Shown here one piece after another: positions 13,422 to 24,387 of a DNA stretch of 64,000 nucleotides (positions are counted from its first letter, which is position 1; every line of letters starts with the position of its first letter). Location: contig SSBO01000001.1 in assembly GCA_005281725.1 (NCBI GenBank), positions 7,114,399 through 7,178,398 of the forward strand, written 5' to 3'. Below the pieces are notes generated by a model. It was not told the origin of the DNA and made no database searches. It was given only the letters and a program-made list of their open reading frames with translations. A program made the position numbers and the translations under genes. The DNA comes from Wuchereria bancrofti. Lineage: Eukaryota; Nematoda; Chromadorea; Rhabditida; Onchocercidae.

Positions 13422-14820
13422 GAGCATCTCATTTTGCAGAAAGCAATTGACCAACTAACACCCTCAAAAACAGTCTGTCTAAGTAAATAAGAAGCTAATT
13501 TGCATTGCACAACGTGTCACATTCATCGCTCGGCTACTTTATTCTTTATTTCACATCTCTCATCAGTGTCACACTTCTCACTATTCCATTTAAAATTGTA
13601 AAAGTAGACTAGAATGTATGTCGTCGTACTCATTTGCATGCTTCTTTGATGAATTAAGCTAGCTTGTACAAGGATACCTTACCTCATTTTAGTGATGCAG
13701 CTGTTATTACAGATTAATGCAGATCCAGATCGATTTCAACAGCTGCAAATTCTCTAGATTTCTAATTCTTATCCAACTTTCAAAGATAATGTAAGAAAAT
13801 TTTTCAAAATGATCAATGCTTAATCAATTCCATCGTCTTTTTAATTATTCAAATATTTAATATTTTAGTTTAAATTTAACAAATTCTGCTATTATTTTAG
13901 CTCAATTTAAAGTTAAATTTTTTTTTTTTGATTGAGTAGTATCACTATTTATCGCTTTGTCATTCTCGTCTAATTTTATTTTTTTTGTAATCTTAATTAA
14001 TTGTTAAAGAAATATGAAATTATAAAAGATGAATTAAAATTAATTGAAAAATAAGAATGTTAAGAAAAAAAATTTTTTTTATAGCTTCCGAATATTTATC
14101 TAGTGTATGTGTTTGTGTGTGTATGTGTGTGACGATGTAGACAAATACTTGCAATTGATTCGATCGAATCCAGCAATATGGCACCTGTTTTGCCAATATG
14201 AGCAATCAAAAAAAAAAAAATCCGTAAAAAATAATTCCGGCAATGATGGAATTACCTTTGTGAAAGATAAGTTATTAGCAGTGATTCCTCTAGAATTTGA
14301 CTTATAATGATTAGATTGCCGATACATATAATAAATTGATGAAATAATACTGCTCTAAAAATTTCCTTTCGGATTCATTTATTTTAAGCATCCAAAAAAA
14401 AAAAAAAAAGAAAAAGAAATCGACCTGAAAGTGTAGAATCCTAGATATTTTGGACAGCTAATTCCTTTAAGCTGATGTCAATGCTGATTTTCCGCTTTCT
14501 TCTTGTAAATGATGCAAACTTTCACAAATGTCAAACTTTTACAAAAAACGTAAGGTTTCAATTGGATATAATTTGAATTCAAAAATAAAATTTAAATTCA
14601 GGAAAGAGCTTCTTTCTAAATTCAAAAATGGAAGAAAGAAAAAGGAAGTTGAAATTCAAAAATGAAAAAAGAAGACAAGAAAATACCAATCAAATCGTTT
14701 TCGCCTTCTACTACCCTTCCCTTCGTTGTCAAACATCATCGATCATCTCTTGTCTATTTCATTTAGCCTTATCACTACAATTGACAGAGTGAAGTGATCA
14801 GTCGAAAAAGTCCCTACCTG
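13422..14820. other. intergenic between tRNA copies
   Basis: AT-rich, with a TG-rich microsatellite at 14104-14131 and poly-A runs. No supported gene. Confidence 0.5.
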
Positions 14821-14894
14821 TGCCGCCGGCAGGGGTCGAACCTGCGACCTTGGGCTTATTAGACCCACGCTCTAACCGACTGAGCTACGGCGGC
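14821..14894 (-). tRNA. tRNA-Ile (anticodon AAU)
   Basis: Identical over all 74 bases to the copy at 13348-13421 but on the minus strand, with the same stems, AAT anticodon and discriminator A. A T5 run follows about 10 bases past the 3' end on the minus strand. The flanks differ from the other copies. Confidence 0.96.
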
Positions 14895-15070
14895 TCTGGC
14901 TGCCTATTCTTTATCATTAAATTTGAATGCAAGTATAAAAATTTCTATCGATGTTACATCGATCCAAATAATCCAATTGTTTCGATTGCATCTAAATCGC
15001 TGTGTGGCAATATTGTGACGATTTAAGGAGAGAGAATATTGACTGTATTCGATAACGAGAGTGGTTATAG

Positions 15071-15255
15071 TAGTGATAATAATGACAATGGCAATGATGG
15101 ATGATTGGTGATTGTGATGATGATTGATGATGATGATGATGCTGCTGCTGCTGCTGATGATGATGATGATTGATGATGATGATTAATGATAGTGATAATG
15201 GTGATAATGATGATGATTGATTGATTAATGTATGAAAATGATAATAGTAACAGTG
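15071..15255. repeat. GAT/GCT-rich microsatellite
   Basis: Trinucleotide tract dominated by TGA/GAT units with an internal (GCT)5 block; the purest part is about 15124-15190. It gives His/Ser-rich ORFs on the minus strand that are not real genes. Confidence 0.9.
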
Positions 15256-15541
15256 ATGATAATAAGCTTTTGGTGTGTTGGTTGAATCGATATTCAAAAA
15301 ATGTTGGTTGTTACTTTGTGTTGTACTACCTGTAACAACAATATGTGAAAGTACGACTGCTAAGTGGAAAATACTAAACTTTCGTGTTAGTCTGAAGCGA
15401 AATATTAATCAGAAGGTCAGTGCCGGTCATGTCCGGTATAATATGCATTTTGTTGCTATATATTTTTCACGACTAACTGATTTCAATCCAGCGTCAACAT
15501 TTATTTTTATAATTATCGATTTTTCAAAAGGGTATGCGGTA

Positions 15542-15615
15542 TGCCGCCGGCAGGGGTCGAACCTGCGACCTTGGGCTTATTAGACCCACGCTCTAACCGA
15601 CTGAGCTACGGCGGC
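15542..15615 (-). tRNA. tRNA-Ile (anticodon AAU)
   Basis: Third identical copy, minus strand, 74 bases. Pol III terminator TTTT lies about 12 bases downstream on that strand. It forms a three-copy cluster spanning about 2.3 kb. Confidence 0.96.
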
Positions 15616-16833
15616 CTTATAGTGCCCTCCCTACGAATTCATACTAGAATGAGATCATTTTTAACTTTCTTTCAACGTAAAACATTCATTCATAAGATGA
15701 CACAACGATAAATGACTCATGATTTATTTCTTACTTGTAAAGTTCACATCAGATTAACAACGTCATAATTAGAAAGTATTTTCGAGTCGTTCGGCTATTC
15801 GTGTGAAGTTAACATAAGTGAGCATAAACGTACGATGTTCACTTGTGGTGGCTAATTTTTTATTGAGTGATCTCACTTTTCAGTGATTTCTATGCGTTAT
15901 TATCACTTTAACGTATTACATTTAATTTACTTTGCTGCTGAAAATGTGATGTAGGGAATTTTTGTTTAAAAGTTTTTCATAACAAAAGAACATTGGCAGA
16001 TTGTTTAAAAAAAATAACAGTAATCAATTAGAATAATTAACTAGTCAATTAATAATAATAGCAGATACATAAATTTCTTCCTTTAATTTTTTTATTACAG
16101 TGCAATAGCAATGTTTTTTCTTTCAACGAATTGCCGCTGAAAGAAGCTGAAATTTTTAAATTTTCTTCAGCATTCACTTAAAATTTCTGAGAACTCATCA
16201 AATGCTTTTTGTGTTTTTGTGTGGATATAGCAAACATATAATTTCATGCCTTTTTATAATTTTATGGATGGATATGAAATTACAGGCAGTCAATAGAAAA
16301 GTAATTTTTTTTTTTTTTTTTTGGACTTATATCTGTCAATGAGAATAATTAAACGTTAGAATATTAAGAAAAAATTGAAAGAGTAAATTTTTTAAATGGA
16401 CCATATACTTTTATAAGAAAAATGAGGAAAAGTTATTGCTGTAGATGATAATGAGTTTGAAAGTGATCGAATTTAAATACTAGCAATATTTTGACATTTA
16501 ATTTGTTACGATTCTTTTTTTTTCACAATCATTCATTCGGTCACTAATAATATGAACTGGGAAAAACCAACAAGGTTTAAAATACGAATAAATAATTAAC
16601 AATAAGCAATCAAAAAATATCCGTAAAAATCTATTTTAGAATGAGTCAAAAAAATATATATTAAATAATTATTTTTATAATAATTCAAATGCGATTAATA
16701 ATACAAATTATATAATGATACAGAAAGTAACATATCAAATATCTATCGATAGATGTAGATCCATTGATATCTACTGATAACGAATTAGATCTACTGTAGA
16801 AGATTCTTTTTATATCTCACATTTGATTATTTT
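15616..16833. other. intergenic, 3' flank of dac-1
   Basis: AT-rich sequence with a T18 run near 16304-16322 and no supported gene. dac-1 ends at its right edge. Confidence 0.5.
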
Positions 16834-19800
16834 TTATTCGAGCTTTTTCTTCATGTTTATACTGTCACTTAAGTTGATTAATTTCTCCTTCAGTTTTAGT
16901 GATTCACGTTTTGCTTTGCAGTAATGTCGAAAATAATTCTCTAAAAATGTAGATTAAATGATACCAATAAATGATATCAGGATTTAAGCATTTGCTTTAT
17001 CTAATTTGACTGTACTATTATAAATAATATTACTTTGAAGTTTTTAAACAACAACTTATTGGCTGCTGTGTTTATCCGAAACTGCAAGATCATATTAATC
17101 GCATAAATTTAATTTTAATTAACTTCAGAATTGTATGAATTCGATTTTATTACAGAAGCATTAATTTTTTTATGACATTACAGCATAAATTTATACTTAC
17201 TGGCTTTTTGTTGTTCCATGGATAATTCTCGTTGTATTTTACCGTATTCACTTTGCTTGCATTCAAGATCTCGTTGCACTTTGTATACAAGTGCTATAAT
17301 GGTAATTAAAAATTTCAAAAATTAAAGTTCTTAGCTTTTTTTAGTGGAAAACAATCTGATATGTCAATTTATGTTTTTAACATATACACAGGATTAATTA
17401 TGATGCAAATCTGGTTTCCCATTTTGCAATAATTTTGCGTCAATAGATTTAAAAATTTGAAATTTTTTCATAAACAATGTTTATTTTTGAAAATACGTTA
17501 CTAAAATCAGTCAGTCATCACTGAAGATAAAAACAAATTTAACATTTCTCATTCTCAACCAGTTCACGTTCCGTTTTTAAATTCACCATTGCCATCTCGA
17601 TTAACGTGAATAATTTACTGAGCATAACTTGTAAAATATTTGTGTCTTCAGTTGATTCATCCTGAAAATGTTATCGGAATATGTTTTATTTATCAATAAA
17701 ATATAGCCAAAATAATTTTGAGATTCATTGCAACATAATATATTATTTTATATAAATATCATGAAAAATATCAGTAAGCATTGACACAAATCTTTACTGC
17801 TGTTTTTAACCTTACTTTGTTTGATGACTTTCGTTAGCTTATATAGGTAAATAAACAAAATTTGTGTTCTAATTGTAAAAAAAATCAGATCTTGGATAGG
17901 ACAGATAAGATATTATTAACAACCTGATTGATGCATTTGTTTTGTGAACAAATTTGAACAAATTTGGAATTGTGAATTGAAATTCCTTTCTCCGATGCGT
18001 TGTTGCTGTCACTCTCAACTTGACGATTGTCAACATTTTTAATCAAATTCATCGGTACCGATGGTAATGAAATACTTCGTGAAATGATTAATACAAATGA
18101 GTATGCATTATTTTTGCTCACAGTTAGTGAAATATTGTAATATGTAGAAATGACAACCTTTGTTTGCGACAATGACTGTGGCAGCAATTTTTTTTACATA
18201 TTTATATTTTAGCATTAGAAATACACTGCATAATGATAACTTGAAAATATCAAATGGCAACAAAGAAAAGTTTACATCAATGATTACGCATAAAAAGAAA
18301 ACCTGGAATCTGATTTGTGATCAGGAACAGTTGTATCAATCATATTTTCTTTTGATTGCAGTGATTGGGAAGTGGTAATTGCGGCAGTAACAGTAGCCAT
18401 TAGTTGTCGAATTTGTTGCTTTGTTGTAAATGGTATCAGTATTCCTTAAATATTTATATTATAATTTAACAACGATTACAGCGTATGTTGAAACATTTTT
18501 CTTGAAAAAAAAAGCACACTTCACATAATATTTAACTGCAAAAGAAAAAAATTGTGGTCGAAAAAATTTGATAAAAAAACGCTCATTCTTTTCTCTTTTT
18601 TTAAGCAAAAAATAATCAATGGATGAATTAATCGAATAATTAATTGTTCATTCAATTGAAATTTTGATAATTCATGCATTTATTTTTTTTTTCAAATAAA
18701 ATAATGCAATTATGAATGAACAAAGGAAAGAATCATGAATTATGTATGTGTTGCCAGTGACATCACCAATATCATCAGTATTATCATATCTTACGACTAT
18801 ACTGTATTACTGCATACATTGTACAGTTTCAGTAAATTGAGCCCTTATATGGTATCAGCATTTTTCATTGATAAATTATTGTTTTCCGATCATTTTCTAT
18901 AACTTTTTTACGGTCAAAGTATATTATTATGTGCCTTTAGAGAATTTTCTGATCATTTCTCTATGATTTTATCTTTCTATAAATATTTTACAGTCATACT
19001 GCAGATATTTTATAAGTTATTATACTGTGCTTTTATTACTAACAATCACTTACTGTTTAATCGATTATTAATGAATAATCGATTAAAAGAATATTTTGAA
19101 CGCTTGTTGTTTCTTTTTTTCCTTTTTCAGATTTGTGTTGAATTTCGATTAAATGCAAAAATTGTAGTATATAATAGTGAATGATACAGAGACTGATTCA
19201 TTGATATGATAAGATAGTTAACGAGATTTAATCGTTCACCTTATAAAAAACATTTTTGATGCAAATTACATTAGTGCACTAAATAATAACTGAACTTTTT
19301 TTAGATATTTTAAAATTAAATTTGGGTGTGTTATATTGAATGAAAGTATGAAAAAAGTTTTCTTTTCGTAGTTTATTTGCTGGAAAACTTTTTTGTCATT
19401 TAATTACTTATAATGTTGCTCTTTAAAATTTTAAATTTAATTTGTTGTTTCTCGCCATAACCTCTGCTGTATAAATAATCAGAAATTGCATAATGATAGA
19501 AAACGCTGAAATAATTACGAACGATCTGAAGTGTATTTCTGCTTTTTAGTCTTATCATTCGATGTATTTTCGCATTCTGCAGGACGCTTTGCTAAACGAC
19601 CCGATCGATGCCTATAAATGAATTGCTGTTATTCAAAAGAAATTGCATTATTCATTTCTTGCAATTGTTTGGTACCATTTTAGGACGCTATGTTTTTCTT
19701 CGAGTTAAATGATTGAAAGGAGTGAGAATGACAGTTCTTCAATTGTTCAGTTACTAAAACTAATAGTAATGAAATTTAATATGATTAAGATAAGGAAAAA

Positions 19801-21351
19801 ATAGTTTCATAACGTTTTATAACTTACTGAATTTTATAACAGTCATCGTATAATTGATCGAAATCATTACAAGAAATTAATTTACAACGATTAACACCTT
19901 TCTGGATAGCACCCAAATTTCGTAATGCTCGAACCTAAAATTTCTTATGCAAATTCTAACAGTCTGACTTTATTTCAGGAATCAAACGGATCCGATTCTA
20001 AAAATCACGAATTAATATATTATACAAATAATATGTATATCTTTCTCTTTTATTTTCCTTCCAAATATATAAAAATGGGTTTTTGTTCTTTTTTTAAGAA
20101 ATGAAACATATGATTGATTTCCCATAAAATTTTGTAAATAACATTTTGTATTAAAAATTTAAAAAAGATGGAAATTTACACAGAATACTTCCATTTCATA
20201 AATTTAATAAAAGAAATTTACTGCTTAATATAGTTTCCATTTCTTTAATGAATTAATAAGTTTTTTTCCTCATATAATTATTCATTGTTTCAAATATATT
20301 AACTCGAAAACTAAATTCGAACGTATCATTGAATCTAATCTTTTATCGAATCAAAATATGGTATGTGAAATTAATCCTTAACAGGAGCAGATTTATACCT
20401 GTTCAACATTGCAAATGACAAGCCGGATTTGGAGACGTTTCAGTTTGGTATGAACAGTGTGAAGGCCACTGATAACATTTTTTAGAAATATCTCATATGC
20501 CTAAAATGTGAATAAAATAATCAGTGTGATAGTGAATAATGATCGATAGATAATGAATAAATAAAATCCTCTTATAAATTTGAAATTTCATGTAAAATTT
20601 GTCTTTTCTTAATAATTTTAAGTTTTGTTAATATCACTTTTGATATGATAAGAAAAGAATTTTCAATAGAATGTACCAGTTACCTGTGGCAAGCATATCA
20701 TTCGAATTCCCTGTAACTCGAAGCCGGCAATTTTCTCTCCGCGATACACATAAATTCTTGCATTACTGATAGATTCCATTAATTTGTTATCATCATAGTT
20801 TGGTATTGTAGATAACTGGGTTGTCATATCTTTATAATTGGATATTTATCATATAAGGGTAAATTTTATAAGAAAAAAGCTCTAAATTTCAGCATTGCAA
20901 GTTCGAAAAATTAATTTTTTTTTCTTATCATTAACTTATCATATAAGAAGGGAGCTGAAATTTGGAATTTAAGGTAATTATTGAAGTGTGAAAATTTAAA
21001 AAATTAGAATTTTTTGTATATCATAAGTTTTATAAAAAAATTTGGCAGTAAATTTTCGATACACAAAAAGAATTTGGCATAAAAACAAATGTTGTTATTA
21101 ATTATAGCTAAATTTGAATAAATTTTAAGCATATCTCTCCAGATTTGAATTTTTTTCTTATTTCAATATATCATTAGTAGAGGTTTTGAAGAAAAAAAAT
21201 AAATTGTAAGTTGTGACAAACCTTTTTGGTTATGCGACATACTGCTAGCACTTTGTTGCCATTTAACTGACCCGTGAATTGAATTCGTAATTTCCATATC
21301 ATCAATGGAAATGGAACTCAATCGTTGGAATTGTTCGATAACCGGATACAT
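16834..21351 (-). CDS. dac-1: Dachshund homologue (SKI/SNO/DAC family transcription cofactor)
   Basis: Nuclear transcription cofactor of the Dachshund family. Exons (minus): 21222-21351, 20684-20829, 20399-20500, 19828-19934, 19523-19611, 18303-18444, 17924-18074, 17544-17661, 17201-17293, 16834-16940. All phases agree; 394 residues. Dachbox-N (SKI/DAC fold) spans about residues 66-158 with hallmark stretches MICLPQAYEIFLK, GLHTVHTKLKRL, VICNVEQVRALRNLGAI and GVNRCKLISCNDFDQLYDDC. A Lys/Arg stretch follows (GRLAKRP; KTKKQK, a likely nuclear signal). A Dachbox-C-like coiled coil (about 298-392) includes LSMEQQKAK. It is shorter than vertebrate DACH1 because the middle linker is brief. The start is the first Met after a TTCAG 12 bases upstream, which may be a trans-splice site; an in-frame 5' exon is not excluded. 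AATAAA overlaps the stop. The 19523 donor (GTTCGT) and the 17544 donor (GTTAAA) are weak but required by phase. Confidence 0.92.
19056..19087. promoter_or_regulatory. perfect 14-bp palindrome with two TAATCGATTA sites
   Basis: The arms TTTAATCGATTATT and AATAATCGATTAAA are perfect reverse complements around AATG. Each arm holds TAATCGATTA (19058-19067 and 19076-19085), the P2-type palindromic site (TAAT-NN-ATTA) bound by dimers of Paired-class homeodomains. It lies in the ~1.1 kb dac-1 intron between 18445 and 19522. A regulatory role is inference. Confidence 0.4.
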
Positions 21352-23696
21352 TGCATTTACTTCCTGAACTTATAGTAATAAACTTTACAATGATCTTTTT
21401 TTTTGCATGAAAAAGAAATTAATAGCAAAGAAATAGTATACAAGACTAAATAGTCTTAAAAACGATGAAAATTTTAAGAAATTACATGCAAGACTGGATA
21501 AGCTGAACACAATGTGATAATAAGTGAATCAGTATTTGTTACTTTAAGTTCAAATTCAAATTTGTTCGTCTTATTTACCTCAGAATAGATAATTCAATAT
21601 TTCTTGTTATAATTGTAATACTCTTTCCAGCCAGAGATATCAGGATAAGTTGAAATACTGAAATTATTAAGTCGTCATAAAGCTTTGCTACACTGAGGAT
21701 TGCTCAAACCTAAATTTTGTTTTTAACTTTGAAATTTATCAATATATTTCAATGAAATACATTGATTTTAGAAATATTATAATGAATTACTAGTCGACTT
21801 TCTAATCAGTAAATTATTAATTTAAGTACTAATAAAATAAACGCATTAAATAATCATTAAATGCAAGGAATTCAAAATTCAATCAAAAAAGGGTGTATGT
21901 TAATTTCTATCGTTTAAATATGATATATGAAATAAATATATAAATAGTGGATGAAATTTTATGAATTTAAATTATTTAAAGAAGAAATGAAGGAGGCGAT
22001 CAAATAAACAGAATAATTGAATAATATCATCTTCCAGACTATTTACAATATTTATTCCTTAGTTATAACAAAATGATAATACACTGATTAGTTACAAAAT
22101 TATGGTAATTCTACAGATGTAGCAATCTCAACTAATTATTCAGTGAAAAAATAACAAATAACTAAAATAGTTTCACCTTAGATAACTGGTGAATTAAAAC
22201 GGTGAAATATAAGGAAAGGAATGAAGTTGAGGTAAGCAAAACCGATATCCGGATTAGACTGCTTCCTTTATGATAAGATGAATATATAGAAATCTTTTTT
22301 GATTGAACCTATCATCTAACTCTTGACAAATTTCATTATTATTCATCGGAAAGAAACACCAAATATCTTCAATAGAAAAGAAAATATTTATCTGTTTGTT
22401 CTTAACCAATGCCATTGCTAGTAGGAACGGTAAGAGAAATGATTTAGTAATTTTGCTAATTGCTACTCTCCCAATAATTCAATAATTTCAAATTTTCATT
22501 CCTTTCATTTTATCCTTTTCAAGGATTATTAATTTTATTTTTCATTTTTTTTCTCTTGCTGAACTTAATAAACATAGATGATTTATTTAGGAATTTTCTG
22601 ATTCAAAAAATTCACCCGACTTGATTGGCAATTATTTTTGACACAAAACAAATTTGATTCCAAATTGTAATTTGTAACTAACGCTTCACTGCAGTGGTTT
22701 GTCTTGAATTGTACTTGTAGTAATTTTCCCTTCTCTTTTCTCTTTCTTTCTTTTTTTCTTTCTCTCTCTCTCCCTTCCTATTGTTTTTTGCACAGATTTG
22801 ATTTTCACAACAGATTTAATAGGTCTAATTAATATCTATTGATAGACATAATTGTATATATGTGTGTGTACGTAGTGTATAACGTGTATGTTGTTTATCT
22901 TGCAAACATAATTAAAAAGTAAGACATAAAGAAAAATATTGGAAAATTCTAGATAGTATAAGTTATTTGGTTAGTTAGATTGGAGTAGAAAACAATAATA
23001 AAAACGTGAAATAAGTGACTGAAGTGAATAACCTCTATAAAATTCTATAAGATTCGGTATATAAATTAGTTGCATTGCTTCTTTTTTTTTTATTTTTTGA
23101 GGAAATTTGTTGATAACAAAAGGTTGATGATATCATTAAAATGCACAACCTTTTATTTCATAAAGGATTTGAAAAAGAAAAAAAAGTTATAAAGGAATCA
23201 GTCTTATATATGGTGTGATTACTTATACTGTTAACATAAATGTATTTCACTGGACGTTTATCGAATAAATCTGAAGATTATAACCGATGGAAACACATAA
23301 AATTTTACTTTTAAACATTTAGAGAAAGGAACGAGTGAAAATAAATTGTAATAACACGGAGAAACTTAGAGAAATTTATTTCATTCATATGGATAATTGC
23401 TTCTTCTAATTTATTCATTATCATCATAAACGTCAAGCATAAGATTAGGATTTATGGGAGATTTGTTCGGCGAAGTACTTTCTGTTGAATTGTACCTACA
23501 TCACTCAACATGATTAGAAATGCCTGTTACATTTGTAACTCTTTTACGAAACGATTGCAAAAACTTCGATTAAAATTTTTCTGCTCATGGATCAACATCA
23601 TGAGTTTCTAATGAGAGCTTGTTGGTTAATTAAATACCAATGACAATTATTATTAATATTGTCATTATTGCTTTTATTATTATTATTAATATTGTC

Positions 23697-23744
<48 letters not shown>

Positions 23745-24387
23745 CAGTAACAAGTAAATACAACTTACTTCTTAATCAACTATTTTGCAGTCAAAATTCT
23801 TTAAAACTCAAATTTTAAATTGTCATTGAAAAAAATAGATGAATAACGGACGATAAAGACACGAATGGTTCCCGTAAATTAGTATTAGTTACCAGTAAGC
23901 TTACAGTTTTGATCGAAATAACTTATAGTCGTAGAGTAGTGAACTCAATTCGTTAATTCCATCTAGTGATTTGAAATGATAGTTCTTCAAGAAATAGGTG
24001 TGATTATCGAAATAATATTTTTGACAGACTTAAGTACTTGGAATAGTGATATTATTCTCAAATTCTTTGAGCACAATTAGCAACAGTTATTGAATTTGCC
24101 AAATCTTTCATCAATAGATGCGAAAAATCGAAGGAATTTTAGACTTCGTCCCATAAACTTTCTTCTACTTCATTGCAAATATGTTAGTCATGATGAATTT
24201 CATCTTTTTGAATTATTCCAATAATACTACTTCAAAACATTATTCATTGTATCAAAACAAAGATTAAAAAGCAAAAAGAAAAAACTTGCATAAATCATTT
24301 TATCATCCTAAAATTGCGACATATAATTAGAGAATGTGCATGCTATTTTGCGCCTGGTTCTCATATTTATAACAAATTTATTGTTTA
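21352..24387. other. intergenic between dac-1 and the PDZ gene
   Basis: About 3 kb, AT-rich, with pyrimidine-rich DNA near 22735-22790 and a (TTA)n microsatellite. It is upstream of dac-1 and could hold non-coding 5' exons or enhancers; none is demonstrable. Confidence 0.5.
23698..23744. repeat. (TTA)n microsatellite
   Basis: Uninterrupted TTA/ATT tract of about 47 bases. It follows two copies of an imperfect unit ending in TATTGTCATT (from about 23647). Confidence 0.95.

Noticed and set aside
13690..13762. Short plus-strand reading (LLLQINADPDRFQQLQIL) after TTTTAG
   Set aside because: Only about 20 codons, no upstream exon and no poly(A) signal; kept only as a note.
14820..15026. Plus-strand ORF beginning like PPAGVEPATLGL over a tRNA
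   Set aside because: It is the antisense translation of the tRNA-Ile gene, a well-known spurious peptide type. The same applies to the end of the ORF at 15275-15583.
15275..15583. 102-codon plus-strand ORF with a hydrophobic start
   Set aside because: It runs into the third tRNA gene, begins at a non-ATG codon and has no supported splice partner.
21579..21657. Possible upstream dac-1 exon between TTTCAG and GTAAAT
   Set aside because: Its open frame ends in phase 2, which would create a stop when joined to the exon at 21222-21362. It could only be non-coding.
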